A stretch of DNA of 10,054 nucleotides from CAMDBL01 sp964498125 (GTDB lineage Bacteria; Pseudomonadota; Alphaproteobacteria; Rhizobiales; Hyphomicrobiaceae), in assembly GCA_964498125.1 (NCBI GenBank), contig CAZCGE010000102.1, positions 1 through 10,054 of the forward strand, in the 5' to 3' direction. This document shows, piece by piece, positions 1 to 6,394 of this stretch (positions are counted from its first letter, which is position 1; each line of letters starts with the position of its first letter). The position numbers were made by a program, and so were the translations under genes. The notes beneath the pieces were generated by a model. It was given only the letters and a program-made list of their open reading frames with translations. It made no database searches and had not been told where the DNA came from.

Positions 1-335
1 ACCCGTGGTAGAGACGTGCTCGCCACGGTCGAAGAACCTCAGGAATCGGAGGGTCGATCAACAAGGCGGGCGCGTGTCCGCTTAGACACCGATCGCGTCG
101 ATGCCAGGCTGAACGACGTTTTTCTGCCCTGGGCCAGGAGCCGACGAATGCGGCGCATCAAGCGCTCACGCACGGGAGCCACCTGTACGATCAGCAAACC
201 CGCAGATTGTTGCGCCCTTTGCCGCGCGCGAGCGCGACAGGCTTATGCCAAAGTCGGCGAACTGACGGTGGAGGGAATTTTTGCCCAGAGGTCCGGCAGA
301 TGAACATGATGGACCGCAGATCTCTGCTCGAGCCG
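1..335. other. Left edge without a supported gene
   Basis: No convincing gene is seen here. The longest open frame (16-303, plus, 95 codons) is rich in Arg and Cys, has no Shine-Dalgarno sequence near its first ATG, and resembles no family I recognise; two overlapping minus frames look equally artificial. The segment lies downstream of the metacaspase stop codon. It could be decayed coding sequence or the edge of another mobile element. I saw no tRNA, CRISPR array or strong terminator in it. Confidence 0.4.
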
Positions 336-1487
336 CTATTGGCGCGTCGCGGTGAAGGTTCCGGCACATGCCGCTTTTGCACCGCCAATAATCTGAACGA
401 AACTTCCAGTGCCCGAGTTGGCGCTTAGGCTACCCGAATAATTGATTTTGGTCCCTCCTGCCCCCGCGGCAGGGTGGGAAAAGGTGATCTTTCCCGCCGT
501 ATCCACTGAGCCGGTCAAAACGCCCGCGCCCGCCTTGCCGGTAATAGCGCCGTTCGAGATGGTCACATCGAACGAGTAATCCTTATACGTGCATCCTGGG
601 CTAAGCCGTCTGATAATCCAAGTGCCTGCACGCGCATCGGCCGATTTGGCGGGTGCGCTTGTTTTTGTCTCCTGCGCCTTCGACACTGGAGGCGCGACTT
701 TCGGAGGCTCTGCCGTCTGTGCGGTGGGATTGAAATAGAACCGGCCGGTCAATGCTGAGTGTTCCCATGGTACTTGCTTACGTTGCGTCTCTGTCATCAC
801 GTCATTGCGCACGGCAATGAGGATGGCGCTTAAGTCGTCACTGCTGCTCGACAGCTGCCTGACCAGCGCGCCCGCATAGGGTGAGTTTCGCCCTGTTCCA
901 TCGAGCGCCACGTTGCCAGGCTGCGTGGAGAAGCTGATCAACGTGCCGATGCCCGACTCGACCGGAGCAAGCCCGCGGCCTACCTCCGACGATCGCGTAC
1001 CCATCGAGCGCGCCAAGTTGCGCGCGAGCGGGTTGTCGCGGCAGGCATCGATCAGCAAGATGTTGGTGTTGGTCTGGCGCTCCATGATGCGATGCACCAC
1101 ATCAGCCCTCACCATCTCGAAATCGAGAGCTTCCGCAGCTTCCGCCTTCGCGTCTATGGGGACGAGGTAGTTCTGGCCGGCGACCTGCAGGCCGTGGCCG
1201 GCATAGAAAAAGAGGCCGGCATCAGATCCCTTCAAGGCCGCAGCGAAATCACGTACCTTGCGATCGAATGCAGGCTTGTCGAGATCAAACCCTGTGATCA
1301 CCTGGAAGCCATGCGTCTTCAGCGCGGCCCCAATGTCGGTTGCATCATTCGTCGCGTTTGCAAGCCACGGCGTATGCTGATAGGCCGAGTTGCCGATCAC
1401 GAGCGCCACGCGTTTCTGGGCATGCGTTGGTGCCGCGGAGAGTATTGATGAGACCAAAACAAGTGCAGCCCATCCAACACGGCGCAT
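336..1487 (-). CDS. Secreted caspase-family (metacaspase-like, peptidase C14) protein
   Basis: A 383-residue protein with a signal peptide (basic MRR start, hydrophobic stretch at about residues 5-20, probable cleavage after THA at residue 23), so it likely acts in the periplasm or outside. The caspase p20-like fold follows: KRVALVIGNSAY (25-36), the catalytic His in FYAGHG (H98) and the catalytic Cys in LLIDACRDNP (C149), with WEHSALTGRFYF (241-252) closing the catalytic domain. Both dyad residues are present, so Arg/Lys-directed peptidase activity is plausible from family knowledge. A Pro/Ala/Lys linker (255-285) leads to a small beta-rich domain (about 286-383) that I cannot name. The start has GGGAG about 10 nt upstream. 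The gene stands alone, with its 5' region cut off from the dehalogenase operon by the IS630 element, which may separate it from its original promoter. Substrate and role are unknown. Confidence 0.85.
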   Translation of the reverse strand: MRRVGWAALVLVSSILSAAPTHAQKRVALVIGNSAYQHTPWLANATNDATDIGAALKTHGFQVITGFDLDKPAFDRKVRDFAAALKGSDAGLFFYAGHGLQVAGQNYLVPIDAKAEAAEALDFEMVRADVVHRIMERQTNTNILLIDACRDNPLARNLARSMGTRSSEVGRGLAPVESGIGTLISFSTQPGNVALDGTGRNSPYAGALVRQLSSSSDDLSAILIAVRNDVMTETQRKQVPWEHSALTGRFYFNPTAQTAEPPKVAPPVSKAQETKTSAPAKSADARAGTWIIRRLSPGCTYKDYSFDVTISNGAITGKAGAGVLTGSVDTAGKITFSHPAAGAGGTKINYSGSLSANSGTGSFVQIIGGAKAACAGTFTATRQ

Positions 1488-1546
1488 ATCACCACGTCTC
1501 CCGTCTCAATGGCCAGCAAGTTAGTCTAGGCGATCGCACGACGCTA

Positions 1547-1572
1547 GAGCGCTTTCCGCTTGATGTGAATCA
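1547..1572 (+). repeat. IS630 left terminal inverted repeat
   Basis: It begins GAGCGCTTTCC next to the TA at 1545-1546. Against the reverse complement of 2588-2613 it matches at 20 of 26 positions, with GAGCG, TTTCC, TGAT and a closing TCA shared. Confidence 0.85.
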
Positions 1573-1647
1573 TTACAGTTACAGGGGATTCCCTCCGGCG
1601 CGCAAATCAGATTCAGATTCCTCCGACGGCAACGGCGCGCGCGCGCG

Positions 1648-2025
1648 ATGGCGAAGGGATACTCGAAGGACCTCAGAGTGCGAGCGGTCTCGATTGTCGA
1701 GACGGGCGAGAGCGCGCGGGAGGCGGCGCGCCTGCTCAGCGTCGGCGCCTCGACTGCGATCCGCTGGATCGAGCGCTGGACGACGACCGGCAGCGTCGAG
1801 GCCAAGCCCGGCACCGGCCACAGCCGCTCGCCGCTCGATGAATATCGGCAGTGGTTGCTCGATCTCGTTGCCGCGGAGCCGGACCTGACGCTGAAGGAGA
1901 TCCGCGCGCGGTTGCGCTCCGAGAAGAAGCTGAAGTCCGGAACAAGCTCGATCTGGCGCTTCTACGAACGGCACGACATCACTTTTAAAAAAAACTCTGC
2001 ACGCCGCCGAACAGAATCGTCCTGA
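1648..2025 (+). CDS. IS630-family transposase, N-terminal frame (orfA)
   Basis: 125 residues carrying the DNA-binding half of an IS630 transposase. The start MAKGYSKDLRVRAV is the classic N-terminus; the helix-turn-helix lies at about residues 18-45 (SAREAARLLSVGASTAIRWI), and a second winged-helix region (LTLKEIRARLRSE...SSIWRFYERHDI) follows. The family sequence is in this frame up to FKK at the A8 run (1987-1994), then turns to unrelated RRRTESS and stops at 2023-2025. The start sits just after a GC dinucleotide run (about 1636-1647), with no clear Shine-Dalgarno sequence. Alone it may bind ends without catalysis; with the downstream frame it makes a transposase of about 313 residues, normal for the family. 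Confidence 0.85.
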   Translation: MAKGYSKDLRVRAVSIVETGESAREAARLLSVGASTAIRWIERWTTTGSVEAKPGTGHSRSPLDEYRQWLLDLVAAEPDLTLKEIRARLRSEKKLKSGTSSIWRFYERHDITFKKNSARRRTESS

Positions 2026-2587
2026 CGTCGCCGCCGCGCGTGCCGAACTGAAAGCCGAGCAGCCGCGCCTCGATGCGCCGCGTCTGGTGTTCATCGATGA
2101 GACGGCGGTCACGACCAAGATGGTCCGGCACCACGGTCGCTCACCGCGCGGCAAGCGCCTCGTCGGACAAGTGCCGCACGGCCACTGGAAGACGCTGACG
2201 CTCGTTGTCGCCCTGCGCATCGATGGCCTCACGGCGCCCACTGTCATCGACGGCGCGATGGATGGGCCGTCGTTCCTCGCCTATGTCGAGCAGGTCCTCG
2301 CACCGACACTGCGAAAGAAAGACATCGTCTTCATGGACAACTTGCGCACCCACAAGATCGATGGCGTGCGCGAAGCGATCGAGGCAGCCGGTGCCAAGGT
2401 GCGCTATCTGCCCGCCTACTCGCCCGACCTCAATCCGATCGAAATGGCATTCTCGAAGCTGAAGACGGCGCTGCGCAAGGGAGCGGCACGCACCGTGAAG
2501 GCGCTGATGAAGCTCATCGGCAAGCTCCTCAAAACGTTTGCGCCCGAGGAGTGCGCCAACTATTTTCGGCATGCCGGATACTCGTAG
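1982..2587 (+). CDS. IS630-family transposase, DDE catalytic frame (orfB)
   Basis: This is the catalytic half of the transposase, one frame over from orfA. Read back to the A8 run, the frame gives KKTLHAAEQNRPDV, the expected IS630 continuation, so the true coding start is the frameshift point rather than the GTG at 2087. The DDE triad is visible: Asp in LVFIDETA (about 2093), Asp in VFMDNLRTHK (about 2335), and Glu in YSPDLNPIEMAFSKLK (about 2440). It ends TAG at 2585-2587, just before the right inverted repeat. No independent ribosome binding site is seen before 2087. Expression therefore needs +1 (or -2) ribosomal frameshifting, or transcripts with one A fewer, unless the extra A is an inactivating mutation. 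Confidence 0.83.
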   Translation, partial: LLKKTLHAAEQNRPDVAAARAELKAEQPRLDAPRLVFIDETAVTTKMVRHHGRSPRGKRLVGQVPHGHWKTLTLVVALRIDGLTAPTVIDGAMDGPSFLAYVEQVLAPTLRKKDIVFMDNLRTHKIDGVREAIEAAGAKVRYLPAYSPDLNPIEMAFSKLKTALRKGAARTVKALMKLIGKLLKTFAPEECANYFRHAGYS

Positions 2588-2613
2588 TGACCCATATCAG
2601 GTGGAAACCGCTC
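2588..2613 (-). repeat. IS630 right terminal inverted repeat
   Basis: This is the partner of the left repeat. Read from the outer edge (2613) inward it starts GAGCGGTTTCC, next to the TA at 2614-2615. It lies directly after the transposase stop codon. Confidence 0.85.
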
Positions 2614-2678
2614 TAGTGCGTCGGGCAGGCACCCTTGACGCGCGTCACGACAGTGGTCTTTTCCTTGATCGTCACCAT
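2613..2678 (-). CDS. 21-residue peptide ORF downstream of the dehalogenases
   Basis: A short ORF absent from usual length cut-offs. It starts at the ATG at 2678-2676 with GGAGG 8 nt upstream, 28 nt after the stop of the second hydrolase gene on the same strand. The peptide begins MVTIKEKTTV and ends VKGACPTH, with one Cys four residues from the end. Its TAG stop uses the TA target duplication of the IS630 element plus the element's outermost base. Because the target is CTAG, rejoining the flanks gives the same TAG stop, so the insertion need not have shortened the frame. The ribosome binding site is good and the position fits the operon. I do not recognise the peptide, and a maturase gene is not visible nearby. 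It may be a real microprotein, a translated leader, or chance. Confidence 0.4.
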   Translation of the reverse strand: MVTIKEKTTVVTRVKGACPTH

Positions 2679-2706
2679 ACTGATATCCTCCACTGCTTGA
2701 CTTCGT

Positions 2707-3603
2707 TCATGTGAGTTTTTTGTACCACTCGGCCAGCGCCGCGCCGATCTCGTGTGGGCTGTCCTCGTGGATGTAGTGAAGGCCGGGAACCGTAATCTCG
2801 ACCTGGTTCGGGAAGGTGCGGACTTTGTCGCGCAGGTGGCCCTTCAACACGGCGCCCGGCTCGCTGTTGATGAACAGCTTCGGCAACGGCGATGCAGATA
2901 ACCAAGCGACATAGGCCTCGATCGTCGCCAGCACGTCGGCGGGCTGGCCTTCGACCGGGATCTCGCGCGGGCAGCTCAGTGTCGGGCGGCGATCCTCGCC
3001 GGGATTGCGGTATGGCCGTCGGTACTCGTTCCAGATTTCCTCCGGCAGCTTGCGGATCGTCATGCCGGGCAGCACTTTCTCGACGAAGAAATTCTGCTCA
3101 AGAACTAGCGCTTCGCCCTCCGGCGACTTGAAACGGCGCATCAGGTCGGACACCGCCGGCGGCCAGTATTCCCGGCGCTGGTCGCCCATCAGCGTCTGCA
3201 TGTAGGCGAGACCCTTCAGCCGATGCGGGTTATTGCGCGCCCAGGTAAAGCCGAGCGCACCGCCCCAATCGTGCAGCATCAGCGTGACACGATTGCCGAG
3301 GTCCAACTGCTCGATGATGGCGTCGATGTAGCGCTGATGCTCGGCGAGACGGTAACGGCCGGGGCCCGAGCCCGGCAGCTTTTCGCTGTCACCCTGGCCT
3401 ATGTTGTCGATGGCAATGCAGCGCGCGAACGGCTCCATGCACGGCATGATGTTGCGCCACATGTAGCTCGACGTGATGTTGCCGTGCAGGAACACGATCG
3501 GGTCGCCGTGACCAGCGTCGACATAGGCCATGCGGCGGCCGAGCACCGTGGCAAAGCGCTTCTGATAGAGCATGCGCGGCTCGATCGGCTTGTCCGTTGG
3601 CAT
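2707..3603 (-). CDS. Haloalkane dehalogenase-like alpha/beta hydrolase with Gln in place of the catalytic Glu
   Basis: A 298-residue alpha/beta hydrolase of the haloalkane dehalogenase II (LinB/DhaA-like) type, normal length and cytoplasmic (no signal peptide). Family members hydrolyse carbon-halogen bonds through an Asp ester. Numbering from the ATG at 3603, visible landmarks are the oxyanion/halide Asn in FLHGNITSS (N42), nucleophile and halide-binding Trp in LHDWGG (D112, W113), and the base His in PGLHYIHED (H276). The strand-6 site reads LAYMQTLMG, so Gln (Q136, codon CAG) replaces the Glu of LinB and DhaA. The usual HGNP Pro is also Ile. No Asp appears after strand 7 (FINSEPGAVLKG) to compensate. 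GGAGG lies 6 nt before this ATG, which overlaps the upstream stop as TGATG; the GTG at 3606 is too close to the site. Activity may be reduced or different. Confidence 0.88.
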   Translation of the reverse strand: MPTDKPIEPRMLYQKRFATVLGRRMAYVDAGHGDPIVFLHGNITSSYMWRNIMPCMEPFARCIAIDNIGQGDSEKLPGSGPGRYRLAEHQRYIDAIIEQLDLGNRVTLMLHDWGGALGFTWARNNPHRLKGLAYMQTLMGDQRREYWPPAVSDLMRRFKSPEGEALVLEQNFFVEKVLPGMTIRKLPEEIWNEYRRPYRNPGEDRRPTLSCPREIPVEGQPADVLATIEAYVAWLSASPLPKLFINSEPGAVLKGHLRDKVRTFPNQVEITVPGLHYIHEDSPHEIGAALAEWYKKLT

Positions 3604-4505
3604 CACGCCCCTCCGGCGCTGCGAACCTCGGCGATGAAGCGGGCCAGCGCCTCGCCGATTTCGTGCGGATGATCCTCCTGCAGGTAGTGCTTGCCCGGCA
3701 GCGTTATCTCCCGCTGATTGGGCCAGGCTCGGCAGAAGTCGCGGGCGGCACCAGCGAGGCCATGGCCCTGCTCGGCATTGACGAACAGTTTTGGCAGATG
3801 CGCGCTGGCGGCCAGCCAGTCGCTATAGCGCTTGACCATCGCAGCATTGTCGGCCGGCTCGCCCTCGAAGGGAATCTCGCGCGGCCAGATCAGTGTCGGC
3901 AGCCGCGAAACGGGCGTCGGGAACGGTGCGCGGTAGACGGCCTTTTCCTGCTCCGACAGCTGTCGCACGATGCCGGCCTCGAACAACATCTTCTCGATAA
4001 AGAAGTTCTGGTCGAGCACCATGCCCTCGCCCTCGGGCCCGCGCAGCTTCTTGAACACGGCAACACGCTCGGGCGGCATGTCGCTCCACAACCGGGGGCG
4101 GACCATGGCCTCCATGTAGACGATGGCGCGAATGCTGTCGGGATGGCGACATGCGCGCCAGAAGCCGAGTGCCGCACCCCAGTCGTGGACGACGAGAATG
4201 ACGTTGCGCGTAAGCCCCAGGGCTTCGAACCATGCGTCCAGATAGGCAGTCTGGTCGGCGAACCGGTAGCGGTATCGGGGCGATCGCCCCGACTGGCCGA
4301 AGCCGATCAGGTCCGGCGCCAGGCAACGGCCGAGTGGCGCCACATAGGGGATGATATTGCGCCATAAATACGATGACGTCGGATTTCCGTGGAGCAGCAC
4401 GATCGGCTCGCCGGAGCCCGCATCGACGTATGCCATCTCGCTGTCGCCAACGGTCATGTGGCGCATCTCGAATGGAAAATCGGGTGAGATCGTCTTGTTC
4501 GACAT
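3603..4505 (-). CDS. Haloalkane dehalogenase-like alpha/beta hydrolase (HLD-II type)
   Basis: A 300-residue paralogue of the next gene, with the complete HLD-II catalytic pentad (numbering from the ATG at 4505): HGNPTSSYLWRN (N42), VVHDWG (D108, W109), VYMEAM (E132) and PGKHYLQED (H273). These fit the LinB/DhaA scheme: Asp nucleophile, His base, Glu acid, Asn and Trp holding the halide. FVNAEQGHGLAG and WPNQREITLPG also resemble LinB closely. The predicted reaction is haloalkane plus water giving alcohol and halide, though the true substrate is not readable. It is cytoplasmic, with no signal peptide. The ATG at 4505 is chosen because GAGG lies about 10 nt upstream; the ATG at 4523 adds six residues but has no ribosome binding site. 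It is first in the minus-strand operon and coupled to the next gene by TGATG. A TetR-family gene diverges from it. Confidence 0.9.
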   Translation of the reverse strand: MSNKTISPDFPFEMRHMTVGDSEMAYVDAGSGEPIVLLHGNPTSSYLWRNIIPYVAPLGRCLAPDLIGFGQSGRSPRYRYRFADQTAYLDAWFEALGLTRNVILVVHDWGAALGFWRACRHPDSIRAIVYMEAMVRPRLWSDMPPERVAVFKKLRGPEGEGMVLDQNFFIEKMLFEAGIVRQLSEQEKAVYRAPFPTPVSRLPTLIWPREIPFEGEPADNAAMVKRYSDWLAASAHLPKLFVNAEQGHGLAGAARDFCRAWPNQREITLPGKHYLQEDHPHEIGEALARFIAEVRSAGGA

Positions 4506-4643
4506 CGGCGACACACCTCGCATCGACGGGCCGCGTCCGCATCGCAGCTTCCGGCGGGAAACTTCTTGCTTCCCCTGGTTGTGTATCGCATGCTAAAGAA
4601 TGGCTGACCAGCAAAAATTGCGGGCAAAACTTTCGGAGCGAGC
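4506..4643. promoter_or_regulatory. Divergent control region between the hydrolase and TetR operons
   Basis: 138 bp between two divergent starts. A distinctly more AT-rich stretch (about 4560-4632) lies in an otherwise GC-rich window and is the natural place for both promoters and a TetR operator. I find no clean -35/-10 pair. TTGCTT at 4566-4571 could be a -35 for the plus strand but the -10 match is weak. Spaced CTGGT/ACCAG arms (4575-4579 and 4607-4611) are the only notable inverted repeat, and it is unlike a compact TetR site. The regulatory role is inferred from geometry. Confidence 0.5.
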
Positions 4644-5273
4644 GTGGCGAGGCCAAGGGGATTCGATGCGGGCGAGGCGCTGGAGGCTGCCATGGGCTGC
4701 TTCTGGGAGAACGGATTCGAGGGGACGTCACTGCGCGACTTGACTGACTGCATGGGAATTGCGGGACCTAGCCTCTATGCCGCGTTCGGCGACAAGCGCA
4801 GTCTGTTCAAGCAAACGCTCGAACACTACTGCCAGCATCTCACGTTCGACCGCATTGCCCGGCTCGAGGCAGCGCTGCCCGCGCGGTCTCGCGCGGGTGC
4901 GTTCCTCGCCGACGTCATCGAGAGGTCGGCGAGCGATCCGCAGCGGCGCGGCTGTTTTCTCATCAATTCCGCGATCGAAATCGCGCCGCACGATGCCGAG
5001 ATCGCCTTCGTCGTCGATGCACACCTGCAGCAGGTCAGAGCTTTTTTCGAGCGCAGCCTCTTGACCGCGCAAACCGGGAGAAAGCTTCCGGCCGGCGTCG
5101 ATTGCGCCCAGGTGGCAGATCATCTGATGGCGGTCCTTCTCGGCATCCGGGTGCTGGCGCGCACGCAGCCGCACCGCAAGCTGCTCACTGGCATCGCAAA
5201 CGCTGCACTCGCGCCGCTCGGTCTCGGCGACACGCTGATAGAAACCCGGACCGAACCTCGGACTCGGGCATAA
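4644..5273 (+). CDS. TetR/AcrR-family transcriptional regulator
   Basis: A 209-residue one-component regulator of usual TetR length. The N-terminal helix-turn-helix domain is clear: ARPRGFDAGEALEAAMGCFWENGFEGTS (about 2-29), then LRDLTDCMGIAGPSLYAAFGDKRSLF (30-55), the recognition helix being around GPSLYAAF. The remainder is the helical ligand/dimer domain, with RGCFLINSAIEIAPHD (about 112-127) as in many TetR proteins near redox and hydrolase genes. The start is a GTG with GGAG 5 nt upstream. It diverges from the hydrolase operon and heads the redox operon (34 nt to the next gene), so it probably represses both from the shared intergenic region. Several Cys residues are present; whether they or a small molecule carry the signal cannot be told. 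Confidence 0.9.
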   Translation: MARPRGFDAGEALEAAMGCFWENGFEGTSLRDLTDCMGIAGPSLYAAFGDKRSLFKQTLEHYCQHLTFDRIARLEAALPARSRAGAFLADVIERSASDPQRRGCFLINSAIEIAPHDAEIAFVVDAHLQQVRAFFERSLLTAQTGRKLPAGVDCAQVADHLMAVLLGIRVLARTQPHRKLLTGIANAALAPLGLGDTLIETRTEPRTRA

Positions 5274-5307
5274 TCGTCAAAGCATGCTCAAGCAAAGGAG
5301 ATGATTG

Positions 5308-5823
5308 ATGTCGATGAAACTGAATGCCGGCGCGGCCATGCCGAGCCTGCCCGTGTCGCTGGTCTCGGGCGGTCAAGCCGACATGGCCGCCATGCCGGGT
5401 TGGCGCATGCTCGTAGTCTACCGCGGCAAGCACTGCCCGCTCTGCAAGAAGTACTTCAAGACGCTAGACGGCATGGCCGACGACTTCAAGGCCGCCGGCG
5501 TGGCACTGCTCGCCGTGTCCGCCGACCCCAAGGAGAAGGCCGAGACGGATGTGGCCGAGCAGGGCTGGCGGTTCCCGGTTGGCTACGGCCTTTCCCAAGA
5601 GCAGATGCGCGCGCTCGGGGTCTACATCTCCGAACCGCGCTCGCCCCAGGAGACCGACCGTCCGTTCGCCGAGCCGGGATTATTTGTGGTCAATCCGGAT
5701 GGCAGGGTGCATATTCTAGAGATCTCCAATGCGCCGTTCGCACGTCCCGACCTCGCAGGCATTCTCAACGGCATCAAGATCATCCAGGAGCGGAGCTACC
5801 CGATCCGCGGCACGATGGCGTGA
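5308..5823 (+). CDS. Peroxiredoxin-like (AhpC/TSA, redoxin) protein with CPLC motif
   Basis: A 171-residue thioredoxin-fold protein of the AhpC/TSA-redoxin type. The active-site region is LVVYRGKHCPLCKKYF, giving Cys43 and Cys46 in a CxxC arrangement, unlike the PxxxTxxC of classical peroxiredoxins. ALLAVSADPKEKAETDVAEQ and GLFVVNPDGRVH are the expected beta-alpha core. Family proteins reduce peroxides or exchange thiols in the cytosol. The ATG at 5308 is chosen because a near-perfect AAAGGAG ends 7 nt before it; a TTG at 5305 is too close. It is the second gene of the plus operon. Together with the OsmC and GrdB/PrdB-like products it suggests a thiol relay; as a CxxC protein it could be electron donor to the selenoprotein. 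That link is inference. Confidence 0.85.
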   Translation: MSMKLNAGAAMPSLPVSLVSGGQADMAAMPGWRMLVVYRGKHCPLCKKYFKTLDGMADDFKAAGVALLAVSADPKEKAETDVAEQGWRFPVGYGLSQEQMRALGVYISEPRSPQETDRPFAEPGLFVVNPDGRVHILEISNAPFARPDLAGILNGIKIIQERSYPIRGTMA

Positions 5824-5859
5824 TTGCGAAACGGCGGTAGGCAAAGGAGGAAGGAAGCG

Positions 5860-6348
5860 ATGGCCAAGATGAAATTCGACGTGCTGTTCGAGGCCGAGGG
5901 CTCGAACACGTCCAAGTTTCGCAATGACTGCACCGTGCATCTGCGCGGCGCAGCCCCGCGTACGGATTTCCTGCCGTCCGACGAAGGCGCCTACCACGGC
6001 GGCGACGGCACCGCGCCCTATCCGCTGGCCTATTTCGTCAGCGGTCTCACCACCTGCCTGATGACGCAGCTGCGCGCCTTCTCGAAGCGGCTCGGCATCG
6101 ACGTCGGCGACTTCACGGTCGACTGCCAGGCGCGCTGGCAGGCCGAGATGGAGAGCGCCAAGCACCCCTACGAGAGCAAGGGCGTCGGCTTCCTGCTCGA
6201 CATCGATCTGAAGGGCGGCGCCTCGCTCGAGGACAAGAAGCGGTTGATTGCGGCGGCGACCAAGGGCTGCTTCGTCGAGGTGATCGTCAAGCCGGGCCTT
6301 ATCAAGCACCGCCTCAAGGTCGGCACCGAGTGGGTGGCGCTCGACTGA
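5860..6348 (+). CDS. OsmC-family protein
   Basis: A 162-residue OsmC/Ohr-fold protein. The two conserved redox cysteines are in place: Cys66 in PYPLAYFVSGLTTCLMTQLRAF and Cys137 in AAATKGCFVEVIVKPG. OsmC/Ohr proteins reduce organic hydroperoxides with such a Cys pair in a homodimer; OsmC-like branches have other, often unknown, thiol chemistry. The ATG at 5860 follows AAAGGAGG with a 9-nt gap. The frame is open back to 5824, directly after the previous stop, but that stretch contains the ribosome binding site and is not coding. It is in an operon with the peroxiredoxin-like gene 36 nt upstream. It shares the PxLxY(x)4GL(x)2C pattern with the double-OsmC protein downstream. Confidence 0.88.
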   Translation: MAKMKFDVLFEAEGSNTSKFRNDCTVHLRGAAPRTDFLPSDEGAYHGGDGTAPYPLAYFVSGLTTCLMTQLRAFSKRLGIDVGDFTVDCQARWQAEMESAKHPYESKGVGFLLDIDLKGGASLEDKKRLIAAATKGCFVEVIVKPGLIKHRLKVGTEWVALD

Positions 6349-6394
6349 ATTGCCCCGAGACCAAAAATTCGAAAGGTTCGCAAGGAGGACCCCG

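Larger units (their letters stand above)
1547..2613 (+). mobile_element. IS630-family insertion sequence, complete, TA duplicated
   Basis: A 1067-bp element with imperfect 26-bp terminal inverted repeats (20 of 26 positions match; both ends begin GAGCG reading inward). It is flanked on both sides by TA (1545-1546 and 2614-2615), the target duplication typical of IS630/Tc1-mariner elements. It carries one DDE transposase reading rightwards, split into two frames at an A8 run. The outer bases give the target CTAG, a known IS630 preference. It separates the metacaspase from the dehalogenase operon. Both ends are intact and only one base separates the transposase frames, so the insertion looks fairly recent. 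Confidence 0.93.

Noticed and set aside
1636..1647. GC dinucleotide run before the IS630 transposase start as a regulatory or Z-DNA element
   Set aside because: Only about six repeats in GC-rich DNA; no further evidence of function.
2672..2710. 12-codon ORF (MNEVKQWRISVW) whose ATG overlaps the hydrolase stop as ATGA
   Set aside because: It has no ribosome binding site of its own, is extremely short and overlaps the start of the better-supported 21-residue ORF; ATGA overlap alone is weak evidence.
3823..4731. 302-codon minus-strand ORF overlapping the hydrolase and TetR genes
   Set aside because: Arg/Pro/Ala-rich shadow frame typical of high-GC DNA, overlapping two well-supported genes.
5824..5859. 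In-frame continuation after the peroxiredoxin-like stop TGA into the OsmC gene, hinting at a second UGA read-through
   Set aside because: The stretch contains the OsmC Shine-Dalgarno sequence, has no Sec-type motif, and both proteins have normal ends and starts.
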